A DNA stretch of 64,000 nt from Porites lobata (Eukaryota; Cnidaria; Anthozoa; Scleractinia; Poritidae), in contig CALNXK010000037.1 of assembly GCA_942486035.1 (NCBI GenBank), positions 1,894,501 through 1,958,500 on the forward strand, given 5' to 3'. Of this stretch, positions 46,958 through 57,159 are shown in pieces. The position numbers and the translations under genes are program-made. Positions within the stretch are counted from its first letter, which is position 1, and each line of letters starts with the position of its first letter. The notes below the pieces were generated by a model that did not search any database, had not been told where the DNA came from, and was given only the letters and a program-made list of their open reading frames with translations.

Positions 46958-49900
46958 AATATCTGCAAACGGCTAGACTTTCTAGTCTTCTCGGATAAGG
47001 ACGATAAACCGTAGGCGCCGTCTCACAAGCCCTTGCACATGTATTAAATCTGTGGGACGTTAAAGAACCCACACACTCTTCGTAAAGAGTAGGGCACGTA
47101 GTGCCCGGTGTAGTGGCCTATCTCACTTTCACACTCATGTATGGGGGCATCATTACTCATTCCTTCACTACTTGTAAACTGCACCTTAAGCAGTCTGGCA
47201 AAGTCCCCCAACCAGTGTTGTAAATTATCCCTGAAAAGCCCTGAGGGGAGTGGATAATAAGATATTTACAATTACAATTTACTATGAGGGAACAGGAAGG
47301 AGCCAAACCAGGGAAGGTACTTTAGGAATGTTTGGGTAGAGATGTGCTGCTGGGACCCTCGAATTCTTACCCTTCACCAGTCACCGAGACTCTTGGACAA
47401 AATAAATGGAAAACCTAGACCCCCCCCTCCCCCTCCAAATCAAGGATGGGAAAATGGAGCGTTTTTGCCCTTCGTGCGGCTTCATCCTTGATTTGGGGGG
47501 GATAGGGGTTTGCTGTTCCATTTTATTTTGTCCAAGATTGCAATCTTGCAATCTTGGAATAAATGGAAAACCTGGTTCCCCCCTCCCCCAAATCAAGGAT
47601 GGGAAAATGGCACGTTTTTGTGCGGCTTCATCCTTGATTTGGGGGGGATAGGGGTTTGCTGTTCCATTTTATTTTGTCCAAGATTGCAATCTTGCAATCT
47701 TGGAATAAATGGAAAACCTGGTTCCCCCCTCCCCCCCCCCCCCAAATCAAGGATGGGAAAATGGCACGTTTTTGCCCTTCGTGTGGCTTCATCCTTGATT
47801 TGGGGGGGAAGAGGATTTGCTGTTCCATTTTTATTTTGTCCAAGATTGTAGTTAAGCTGAACTTTGCTACTCCACTAGACTTTAAACTTCCAAAATCCCT
47901 CCGTATCCTACAATTGCTATTTTCCAAAAGTTACTAAGGTCAAAGTTTTCTTTGCTATTAAACTGAGCTGTGGGTAAATTTGGATTTGCCTATTTAATTT
48001 TTTTTGAGTGTTAACAATTTGCCCAGTCTGGACTAAAACCATAACCAATTTGATCAGTTTCCAGGGAAATGACACTCTATTCTAGACACAAACTCTCTGA
48101 CTTCTTTACATTATCCCAGACTAATAATATTGCTTGAAAACCATACCATTCACAGCCGCAAATAACTGTAGAAGAGAAATAAGAGTCTTGTCTAAATACC
48201 CATTGAGAAGACTCTTATTTCTCTTCTGCAGTTATTTGTTCTTGAACATGAGCATTGTCATCTGGGAATTTCCCTAGATGAAGAGGTCTCTTGTTAGAAG
48301 ATACCTACTAGCAGTGTGCAGATTTCTATTTAATCTCAAACCAGAGGTATAACTCCCTTTGCCTGAACATACCTACTCCAAATATTCCAGTCATTATCTT
48401 TGCAGACATTTTTGGGATCTGTTTCATACTTGAGAAGACAAGCACCCCTGATCCGTAGCAAACAGAGGCACTGATGACCTTGCAAGTTTTACAGTCTGGA
48501 TCAAAGGAGAAATCAAGCTTCCTTATAAACGATGGCTCCTCTTTTTCTTCCTAAATAGAAACATGACAGTGGCATCATATGGTCAGCAAAATTTTCTCTC
48601 AAGATCGCTTCGCAGGGCTTAAAACATAAGAGGCCGGTAAACACACAATGTCTGACTAAGATGACCATCACAGGAAAAAATAACGGATTCCCATTTTTGG
48701 ATATTTTAGGGTATTTAAAGAATTCCCACAAAAATCCCAAATTTGGAAGAGTGAGACAAGTCCCAATCAGGGAACTTGGTTGGGAATTCCCTGGTTGGGA
48801 CTTGTCTCACTTTGTCAAATTTGGGATTTTTATGGGTATTCTTTAAATACCCTAAAATATCCAAAAATGGGAATCCGTTATTTTTTCCTGTGCATTTGCT
48901 TGGACAAACTTTTGGTTTCCTGGTAATTTTCACCAGATATGTGAATTAGTGACCACAAAAAAGTTTACTTTCTCATCATCATGTTTCAAGAGGATAAGCA
49001 TCTTTTTTCACTTTGTGTGTTTTTGCTTGTTAGGCTAGAACACTTAAAAGTTATTCTCAAGTTAATTCTACTATTTTGACTGGTCAATAGAGAGACGTGA
49101 CTGAGCTAAACGTTCCATGGTTGGTCAACATGACCGGTAAGGTAACATTTCTAAAATTGTTTTGACCCCTGCTTTGTATGGCTAGCGACAAAACTGACGA
49201 GCAAGTAGCCAGGGCTAGTGATTCGGTCGATCGAAATCAGGGCATTAAAAATCAATAATTTCAATACTCGATAAAAATCGACAGTAATTGATAAAATCAA
49301 TATTAATCAATCCACAAATATCGAAAATTGCATGATGAGATTCATAGAGGTCTGAAATCGCAGACCCCTGCTGATGTTCGCCTATTGAATAGGCGAACAT
49401 CAGCAGGGGTGCTCTGAAGAAGTTATCAACTTTTTATGGCTCATTTGCTTGCAGGTGACAAATTCTCACATCAACTGAATTCCTGTATGTCCACAAGACT
49501 TAACAAAGAAGTCAATTACGAATTAGCCGAATTGAAAGTCTTTCTGCCGAACCGGAATGCATTTGACTTTGTGGCTTCCCTTAAAATTCATGGTACTTCG
49601 ACAAGAGTGATTTTACGCATTTCTTGCGGGGGAATTTTCCATTGTATATTTTGTTTACTTGTATTTATTAAACACTAAAAGCCAGTTATTTAGCCCGTAT
49701 ATTACAAAATCACATTACAATTAAGCCATTTTCATTCAGTTGGCCCAACACTTTTATCAAACCCCATTTATCTTGAACAATTTCAGTCAATAAAGCATAT
49801 AAGGCAGACTGGAAAAGCACTTATTTTCTTAAATTAACCCGCCAAGAAAGAGGCCTGGAGGTCCAATGATTTCTTAAATTGTGGCCTAACGTAGCCCGTA

Positions 49901-52900
49901 ATGGTTTGAAAGTAATGTCACTCTATTTTCATTTTGCTTCTCTCACAAGTTAAAGTGAGAGTTCACGGAGACTGTGCGGTTTTCTTGAGTGTGTTTTAGA
50001 ACCTGCCTTAACGAAAAGGTTACTACACTACGCAGAATAACGCTGATAACGCTGCAAAATTTTTCAGATTATTTTTCAACCGAATAGGCTGTGAATTTAA
50101 TGCGATGATCATGTCCACTTTCATACCTTCATCCGCATTTCATATATTTCAATTCATGCTTACAAGATCTCCCTAATTTTTTGTAAACGCAAGGCACTTG
50201 CAATATTCGAAAGAGCGCTTGAGCAATGCGATACAATACTGGCAACTAAACGCTCAAATAAAGCTCATTTCCCTCTGAGACACCTGGAGAATAAGATTCT
50301 CACAGAGCCACGGCCTAAAAAGGCTAAGCTGCTCTGTTGCATCAGAAAGGCCAATTTTTTTTCTTAATGCTGGGGAGAGATTCAAACAATGAAGAGTGCG
50401 TTTTTAGTTCCCTCTAAGACACCCAGAGAATAAAATTCTCACATAGCCACAGCCTAAAAAGGCTAAGCTGCTCTGTTGCATCAGAAAGGCCAAACTTCTT
50501 TTCTTAATGCTGGACAGAGATTCAAAAAGTATCTGAAAGTGCGTTTTTAGTTCCCTCTAAGACACCCAGAGAATAAATTTCTCACAGAGCCACAGCCTAA
50601 AAAGGCTAAGCTGCTCTGTTGCAACAGCAAGGCCAAACTGTTTTACTTAATGCTAGACAGCACTATCATCAATGTTTCCTTTAGGAGTAGTTTTGTTTGT
50701 AAAATTAAAGGCCGTTCATCACCATCTTCTCTCAACTACACTAAAATGCATTCAAGGGAGTTCTTAAAATAATACCATCTATTATTGATCACAAGTTATG
50801 AAAAACTTCAAGTACCTTTGAATCGGGCCGTAAGAAAAAAAAACTCGATTTCAATTCCACATTCAACCAGCAAAAAATTCTCATCATCAAACTTTAAAAA
50901 AACATAGAACAATATCAAATACAGCATTTCAAGTTGAGATTCGAGTCGCTGCTAAAACACAAACAAGATAGTCTAAACATCAAACCTAAAACTCGCAACC
51001 ACCTGAGTTTGACCAAAGCTCAAAAGTGCAATTACCTTGTTTACTAAAGATCTCTCGTTCATTTGGGTACACTCCTCATACCCTTAAAACAATTAACTTC
51101 ACAGATCTAATCAGTGTAAAATTAAATAAAACTTTAATCTGTAAATCAATTTTTGGTTTATAATGAAATTTTACTCACTTTTTCTGACAGTTGATAGCCA
51201 CTGGCTTTGGCAAAATAAATTTTCCTGTTTTCTTAAAAGGGATGCGATAAAATTGAAAATATCCACTAAGATCTACACTTAAAAACTGAATTCTGACTGA
51301 ACTGAACTGTTTGTGACCAGGCTTAGGAAATGGTGATCTCAATCAACATTCTCCATGAACATTACACTTTCACACAATTAGCAGTTATTGAGAATTTATA
51401 AAACGATCAAGTGATCAGTGTCAACCTTAAAACGTTTTTGCGGTAAAACGATAATAGTTACCCATTTTAAGATGATACAAAGGAACCCAAAATAGACTTA
51501 CCAAGCTTCGACCAATGTTTAGAAAATTAAGAAGGGATGAAGAGCATCACCGTTCGGCCTAAATCCAGTCAGCGACCCTTAATAAAAATCATTTAAGCTT
51601 ACATAATCAACAACGGCGTGAATGCCCGAGTTTCTGACCCGATGGTCATCTGCCACTATCTGCAGGAAATCATGCGATATTCCGTCTCGAATGAATCGCT
51701 CATTTTATTTTCCCCAATTCAGTAATCCACGACCAAGTACCGTTTCCAGATCTTCTCTGCACGATGAAACGCTTTCTCTGACTTCTCTGACCACTTCCAG
51801 CTGTATTTTCTGGTAGCTGGAAGGAATTTAGTCCTTCTTTGATCGCTTTAAACCCGCTGTCGTCTGCATTTCATCGGCGCAAGTTAAAGGCTCCTGCTCA
51901 GGTTGAAACGACAACAACATGATCTTTCCTCTTTGAAAAACCAAATCTGGATGGGTTGACTTGAGCGCCAGTACTATCTGTACTATCAACCAAATCATAA
52001 AGAGCTATAAATAATCGGCCCTGCTACTTCCAAACATCATCTCTACATAAAAAGCATAAAATTTTGACTTGCCATGAATTATATCGTATCTGTTGGTAAA
52101 ACCATTTGGTCACTGATACTGCGTACGAGATTACCTTTGTTTGGCAAGTGAGGGTCCAAAGACTGAAGATGCTTTTCCCAACGAACGCGACACTTTCATG
52201 CCGGCTTTGAAAGTTTGCGCGAGATCGCATTGTGATACAAATAGTATCTGTCTTACGTCTCAGCTTGCCTTCCATCAGTGACTCAAAGTACACAAGTCAT
52301 GAGAGATTAGAGGCTGTTAATTGAATCCTAAAAAGGTTTTGTACAAGGACACCGGAAATTAAAACTTCTTCCCTGTGGTGAAATTCAAAGTCGTATGAAT
52401 CTCGTCATGTAAAAAGCGATCACACTCATTCTTGTGATTTTCATCAATTTCTGTTCGATTTCAATCGCAAAGTATTGAAATGTAAAGAGCTATGTATTTT
52501 GAAGCGAGAACATTACTTAGCGGCAGTTAGTGTGGTGATTCAATAGAATCCCTATAGTTTCTTATTTCTTTTGACCTCTTTCGACCAAACAGACACGTGG
52601 AATGACAACTTAAACACAGTCTGAAAGTAACGAAACTTTACTTTTAAACAATAATCAGAACTCTGGCAGAATGTGAATGTGCCGTTGATTAGCATTGATT
52701 ACCTGTGAACAAACCAACAACAATGAAAAACGAACACAAAAGTTTGCAAGAACAGGCAGTTGCAAGGCAGAAAAGTGAACAAGCTACAATGGTAATGCCC
52801 TGAAACACTCTCTTTTTCAATTTGTCAACACTTCTTTCGATCGCACTTTGAGTGATTGACTTCTCTTGATTTCCCCAGATTTCTCTAGTGTCCTTTGGTC

Positions 52901-54318
52901 GTCCATGAATAACAACATTATTGAAATCAATAAAGTTGATACACATCCGTCAATATTTTGTAATTACCGATTTCGATCCATTTTTTAAACTAACTAATCG
53001 ATTCTTATCGAGTAATATCCATTTTATTGATTTATCGATTAGTTTTTCGATGATCGATTTCGAGCGATTTGTAATGCCTTGTTGAAATCCGCGTAGTTAC
53101 TAAAACATGGAACGACCTAAAACCACCTAAAACCATCTACAACCAACTACAACCACCTCAAAAAATTCAATAACCATCTACAACCATCTCAAAAACATCT
53201 ACAACCACTCGCAAACAATCTAAAACCATCTAAAACAAGGTATAAAATTAATGTCTGAAATAAGGCGAGACGACAACATGTCACGTATGTGAAATACGAG
53301 AATCGAACAAAACATCCATTTCCCCCTAAAATCTTACTCTCCCTGGTCCCTTGACTTGATTTGGCTTTTTCTACCCTGGGTATTAGTGAGACGTTTTGGT
53401 TCACGTTTCATTTGATTACGTAATGGCACAAGGTAGGGTTTCTCTCTCTCTCGGAGTCTGCTTCACTGCTGTTTTGTTCTGAGGTGGCAAGTTAATTTTT
53501 TTAACATCTGTTTATCATCCGCCAAACATGTTTGTACATTCCAGGTGACTCCTTTAGATGAACCCTAGTGTCTTTCACACCCGTTTCCTGTGTCATCACG
53601 CAAAGCTAAACTCCCTTGCGTCACGACACGGGAAACGGAGACTAGGTGTAATCATTGTTAAAAATGTTATTAAAAAAATCTATAATGCAATCTTATTTCT
53701 TAGTTTTGTGTTAAGCCAATGGTTGATGATACAAGGGACCAGGGAGAGTAAGATTTTAGCGGAAAGTGGATGTTTTGTCCGATTCTCGTATTTCATGTAC
53801 GTGACATGTTGTCGTCTCGCCTTATTTCAGACATTTATACCTTGTTGTAGATGGTTTTAGGTGGTTTTAGGTGGTTTTAGGTGGTTTTAGGTCGTTCCAT
53901 GTTTTAGTGACTGCAGAACGCAGAACGCTGAATGCACACAGCAGAACGCCCAATGACTCCCAGAAGTTTAGTGATTAGGGTAAGGAAACTAAGTGATTGA
54001 GGTTCTATTTACAATCATAAAACCGGAAAAATTGACCTCAAAATTAGTTCACGCAGGTTCCTAACCCTAATCACTAAACTTCAGAGTCATTTGGCGCTCT
54101 GCATTCTGCATTCAGAGATTTGCGATCTGGAAAATATCCCTGCCGATGGACGTCGTACACTAAGCTAAACGAAACTGATATCGCATAAATCCACGAAAAT
54201 CAAACCAAAAGACACACTGCCACACTGAAATATATTAACTGTGTACCTCCTCAACCGGTAAAGCATCCAATGCAGGCAAATTTTCCACAAGTTTACTCTC
54301 TTCTTCCCGTTCACTCAT
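45597..54318 (-). CDS. DMAC1: Distal membrane-arm assembly component 1-like protein
   Basis: DMAC1 (TMEM261) is a small inner-membrane protein of mitochondria needed to assemble the distal membrane arm of complex I. Three exons join in frame: 54318-54247, 48550-48373 and 45706-45597, giving 119 residues (human about 112). Exon 1 encodes MSEREEESKLVENLPALDAL, an acidic start. Exon 2 holds the CxxC motif DCKTCKVISASVCYGSGVLV, the position of CWSC in the human protein, and the first membrane segment. Exons 2-3 give a second hydrophobic segment (MTGIFGVGLFAVGTLRLLVP). Identity rests on the CxxC plus two-helix layout, not on long identity, so another small DUF4536-type protein is possible. Intron 1 (5.7 kb) is nearly all transposons; intron 2 holds a pre-miRNA-like hairpin. 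Confidence 0.65.
45755..46190. mobile_element. Outer repeat with GTGCAAAGAAA ends, hosting a MITE
   Basis: GTGCAAAGAAA near 45755 and TTTCTTTGCAC near 46180 are inverted. Between them are repeated CTAGCC-type words (ACTAGCCCCAAAAC, CCACTAGCCCCATGCC) interrupted by the complete MITE at 45859-46044. Confidence 0.5.
45859..46044. mobile_element. 186-bp TA-flanked MITE nested in another repeat
   Basis: GGCCATTTGCACTATGACAT, continuing to CTACGACCAGAATCCTT, is mirrored at 45997-46042 with a few mismatches, about 46 bp per arm. Both sides end at TA, consistent with Tc1/mariner-type insertion. In DMAC1 intron 2. Confidence 0.75.
46848..47280 (+). mobile_element. SINE family 2, tRNA-derived, internal deletion
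   Basis: Head: TGGTTAGCTCAGTTGGGAGA, GCGCCGGTCTACTGAGCGGG, then GGTCGCAGGTTCAA (A and B boxes). The sequence jumps straight to CAGTCAGGGTCTTTAAATAA, losing the tRNA 3' part seen as GGACCAACACTCAGGG in the 26060 copy. The tail reads ATTTACAATTACAATTTAC. It cannot be a working tRNA: the acceptor stem is absent. Confidence 0.8.
47398..47850. repeat. Three tandem foldback units of about 150 bp
   Basis: Each unit contains ACAAAATAAATGGAAAACC (or GGAATAAATGG in later units), a C-run, CCAAATCAAGGATGGGAAAA, CATCCTTGATTTGGGGGGG and TTGCTGTTCCATTTTATTTT. The units start near 47398, 47555 and 47705. Every unit is itself an inverted repeat (AAATCAAGGATG/CATCCTTGATTT). C-run length varies (7 to 16). Overlapping frames on both strands are artefacts. 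Confidence 0.75.
48159..48238 (-). ncRNA. Pre-miRNA-like hairpin in DMAC1 intron 2
   Basis: Two 31-nt arms (48159-48189 and 48208-48238) are complementary with one mismatch/wobble. The stem includes AGAAGAGAAATAAGAGTCTT; the loop is 18 nt. Size and loop match a miRNA precursor, and near-perfect stems are usual in cnidarians. The strand of the host transcript is minus. A small palindromic transposon is the alternative. Confidence 0.4.
48669..48892. mobile_element. Palindromic MITE, family A, copy 3 (best preserved)
   Basis: Ends CACAGGAAAAAATAACGG and CCGTTATTTTTTCCTGTG are perfectly inverted and the two arms pair almost throughout, giving one large hairpin of 224 nt. CAT flanks both sides (48666-48668 and 48893-48895), a possible 3-bp duplication. 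In DMAC1 intron 1 near exon 2. Confidence 0.85.
49364..49410. repeat. Perfect 23-bp hairpin with 1-base loop
   Basis: ACCCCTGCTGATGTTCGCC… and its exact complement meet around a single G at 49387. There are no mismatches. It sits just inside the left end of the 3.8-kb element. Confidence 0.7.
50269..50665. repeat. Three tandem copies of a 140-bp hairpin-bearing unit
   Basis: Copies start at 50269, 50408 and 50551. Each begins TTCCCTCTRAGACACC, then a small stem-loop GAGAATAARATTCTC (broken in copy 3), then GCCTAAAAAGGCTAAGCTGC, TGTTGCATCAGAAAGGCC and TTAATGCTGGACAGA. Copies 2 and 3 are most alike. In no copy is there an open frame. Confidence 0.75.
53095..53912. mobile_element. 818-bp foldback element with minisatellite arms
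   Basis: Outer ends AGTTACTAAAACATGGAACG and its partner CGTTCCATGTTTTAGTGACT are inverted. The arms carry 10-bp repeats (AACCACCTAA, CAACCATCTA) and then a long unique inverted segment (ATTCTCGTATTTCA, GACAACATGTCACGTA). The left arm holds more repeat units than the right. Starts 13 bp right of the 3.8-kb element. Frames inside are not genes. Confidence 0.75.
53930..54125. repeat. Foldback repeat, GAAGTTTAGTGATTAGGG arms
   Basis: AATGACTCCCAGAAGTTTAG, TGATTAGGGTAAGGAAACT and the complement AGTTTAGTGATTAGGGTTAG (inverted at 54055-54095) form arms about 40 bp long. Outer CTGAATGCA/TGCATTCAG words extend the pairing. A one-arm copy is at 7420. Confidence 0.6.
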
Positions 54319-54447
54319 ATTGAAGTACAAATATCATCAGGCGCAATCAAACGTCACAACTTCATTTACACTCACACGAAAATTACACCCGATAAGGGCA
54401 GAGGAGAGGGAGAAGGATACAATTGACCACTCCAGAAAATACCATAA

Positions 54448-54602
54448 CATGGGCATAATGCTTTTTGTTTGTCACCCCATAATTTTGAATAAGCTTTGTC
54501 TTCAGTTTCCCTTGGGAGTTAAAATGGCCTCAAGAGAAACTGAAAACAATGCTTATGCAAAATTTTGGGCTGACAAACAAAGAGCATTATGGTATGTTAT
54601 CG
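54448..54602. mobile_element. Foldback MITE upstream of DMAC1
   Basis: AACATGGGCATAATGCTTTT…TTCAGTTTCCCTTGGGAG on the left pairs with CAAGAGAAACTGAAAACAAT…GCATTATGGTATGTT on the right at about 80%. A half copy lies at 59235-59305. The 107-codon plus-strand frame through it is an artefact. Confidence 0.7.
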
Positions 54603-54840
54603 TATTTTCTGGAGTGGCCAATAATAGCCCGGTTTTCACTTGACTGTCGTAAAACCAAAACCAAAGTAAATACACTAGCCAACCAAAGAGCGTAGTAAAA
54701 CCAAAACCAAAATAAAAACCAATCCCTTTCGAAAGTCAAGTGAAAACCCTTCTAAACAGTTGATAAAGAAACCGCAAATTCCCTCAAAGCGTCCTTTGAT
54801 TGCAAAAAAAACCATCTCCAGAATCACGCAAAACATCTTT

Positions 54841-57156
54841 GTCCCCAGGGCCCTCCCCCCTTGGGCGGAGCACTTAGTCCCCAGGGCCCTCCCCCCTTGG
54901 GCGGAGCACTTAGTCCCCAGGGCCCTCCCCCCTTGGGCGGAGCACTTAGTCCCCAGGGCCCTCCCCCCTTGGGCGGAGCGCTTAGTCCCCAGGGCCCTCC
55001 CCCCTTGGGCGGAGCGCTTAGTCCCCAGGGCCCTCCCCCCTTGGGCGGAGCGCTTAGTCCCCAGGGCCCTCCCCCCTTGGGCGGAGCGCTTAGTCCCCAG
55101 GGCCCTCCCCCCTTGGGCGGAGCGCTTAGTCCCCAGGGCCCTCCCCCTTGGGCGGAGCACTTAGTCCCCAGGGCCCTCCCCTTGGGCGGAGCACTTAGTC
55201 CCCAGGGCCCCCCCCTTGGGCGGAGCACTTAGTCCCCAGGGCCCTCCCCTTGGGCGGAGCACTTAGTCCCCAGGGCCCTCCCCTTGGGCGGAGCACTTAG
55301 TCCCCAGGGCCCTCCCCTTGGGCGGAGCACTTAGTCCCCAGGGCCCCCCTTGGGCGGAGCACTTAGTCCCCAGGGCCCTCCCCTTGGGCGGAGCACTTAG
55401 TCCCCAGGGCCCTCCCCTTGGGCGGAGCACTTAGTCCCCAGGGCCCTCCCCTTGGGCGGAGCACTTAGTCCCCAGGGCCCTCCCCTTGGGCGGAGCACTT
55501 AGTCCCCAGGGCCCTCCCCTTGGGCGGAGCACTTAGTCCCCAGGGCCCTCCCCTTGGGCGGAGCACTTAGTCCCCAGGGCCCTCCCCTTGGGCGGAGCAC
55601 TTAGTCCCCAGGGCCCTCCCCTTGGGCGGAGCACTTAGTCCCCAGGGCCCTCCCCTTGGGCGGAGCACTTAGTCCCCAGGGCCCCTCCCCTTGGGCGGAG
55701 CACTTAGTCCCCAGGGCCCTCCCCTTGGGCGGAGCACTTAGTCCCCAGGGCCCTCCCCTTGGGCGGAGCACTTAGTCCCCAGGGCCCTCCCCTTGGGCGG
55801 AGCACTTAGTCCCCAGGGCCCTCCCCTTGGGCGGAGCACTTAGTCCCCAGGGCCCTCCCCTTGGGCGGAGCACTTAGTCCCCAGGGCCCTCCCCTTGGGC
55901 GGAGCACTTAGTCCCCAGGGCCCTCCCCTTGGGCGGAGCACTTAGTCCCCAGGGCCCTCCCCTGGGCGGGGTCCCCGGAGCACTTAGTCCCCAGGGCCCT
56001 CCCCTTGGGCGGAGCACTTAGTCCCCAGGGCCCTCCCCTTGGGCGGAGCACTTAGTCCCCAGGGCCCTCCCCCTTGGGCGGAGCACTTAGTCCCCAGGGC
56101 CCTCCCCTTGGGCGGAGCACTTAGTCCCCAGGGCCCTCCCCTTGGGCGGAGCACTTAGTCCCCAGGGCCCTCCCCCTTGGGCGGAGCACTTAGTCCCCAG
56201 GGCCCTCCCCTTGGGCGGAGCACTTAGTCCCCAGGGCCCTCCCCTTGGGCGGAGCACTTAGTCCCCAGGGCCCTCCCCTTGGGCGGAGCACTTAGTCCCC
56301 AGGGCCCTCCCCTTGGGCGGAGCACTTAGTCCCCAGGGCCCTCCCCTTGGGCGGAGCACTTAGTCCCCAGGGCCCTCCCCTTGGGCGGAGCACTTAGTCC
56401 CCAGGGCCCTCCCCTTGGGCGGAGCACTTAGTCCCCAGGGCCCTCCCCTTGGGCGGAGCACTTAGTCCCCAGGGCCCTCCCCTTGGGCGGAGCACTTAGT
56501 CCCCAGGGCCCTCCCCTTGGGCGGAGCACTTAGTCCCCAGGGCCCTCCCCTTGGGCGGAGCACTTAGTCCCCAGGGCCCCCCCCTTGGGCGGAGCACTTA
56601 GTCCCCAGGGCCCTCCCCTTGGGCGGAGCACTTAGTCCCCAGGGCCCTCCCCTTGGGCGGAGCACTTAGTCCCCAGGGCTCTCCCCTTGGGCGGAGCACT
56701 TAGTCCCCAGGGCTCTCCCCTTGGGCGGAGCACTTAGTCCCCAGGGCTCTCCCCTTGGGCGGAGCACTTAGTCCCCAGGGCTCTCCCCCTTGGGCGGAGC
56801 ACTTAGTCCCCAGGGCTCTCCCCTTGGGCGGAGCACTTAGTCTCCCCCCCAGGCACTTAGTCCCCAGGGCTCTCCCCTTGGGCGGAGCACTTAGTCCCCA
56901 GGGCTCTCCCCTTGGGCGGAGCACTTAGTCCCCAGGGCTCTCCCCTTGGGCGGAGCACTTAGTCCCCAGGGCTCTCCCCCCTTGGGCGGAGCACTTAGTC
57001 CCCAGGGCTCTCCCCCCTTGGGCGGAGCACTTAGTCCCCAGGGCTCTCCCCCCTTGGGCGGAGCACTTAGTCCCCAGGGCTCTCCCCCCTTGGGCGGAGC
57101 ACTTAGTCCCCAGGGCCCTCCCCCCTTGGGCGGAGCACTTAGTCCCCAGGGCTCTC
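54841..57156. repeat. GC-rich minisatellite, 34/36-bp unit, ~65-70 copies
   Basis: The unit is CACTTAGTCCCCAGGG + CCCTCCCCTTGGGCGGAG. Most copies are 34 bp. The first nine or so (54841-55140) and the last five (about 56965-57140) are 36 bp, with CCCCCC instead of CCCC. A run at 54970-55130 has CGCTTAG for CACTTAG. From about 56670 rightwards GGGCCCT becomes GGGCTCT. Two copies are rearranged (about 55967 and 56840). Each unit has one CpG in GGCGG. It begins about 520 bp upstream of the DMAC1 ATG. A TATAAATA lies at 57160, right at the edge. Both strands stay open in the 36-bp copies (multiple of three) but these are not genes. Confidence 0.95.
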
Positions 57157-57159
57157 GAG

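Larger units (their letters stand above)
49238..53081. mobile_element. 3.8-kb hAT-like element, no transposase seen
   Basis: Ends CAGGGCATTAAAAATC and GATTTGTAATGCCTTG are inverted with two mismatches. Flanks TCGAAAT (49231-49237) and TTGAAAT (53082-53088) differ by one base. Sub-terminal sequence is rich in ATCGAT-like words (AATCGATTCTTATCGAG, TTTATCGATTAG), like the 11730 element, so they are relatives. Inside are three tandem 140-bp units (50269-50665) and a perfect hairpin (49364-49410). No frame resembles a hAT transposase. Fills most of DMAC1 intron 1. Confidence 0.7.

Noticed and set aside
47381..47937. Overlapping frames of 71-113 codons on both strands
   Set aside because: Products of the tandem foldback repeats with C-runs; repetitive and on both strands.
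50269..50665. CRISPR-like array
   Set aside because: Three 140-bp units without short repeat-spacer structure, in an animal intron.
54320..54643. 107-codon plus-strand frame head-to-head with DMAC1
   Set aside because: The sequence is an inverted repeat (foldback MITE) with a half copy at 59235; the frame reads through both arms.
54675..55232. Long open frames of 123-161 codons on both strands in the minisatellite
   Set aside because: They come from 36-bp units (a multiple of three) with no stop codons in several frames; frames break as soon as the 34-bp units begin. Not genes.
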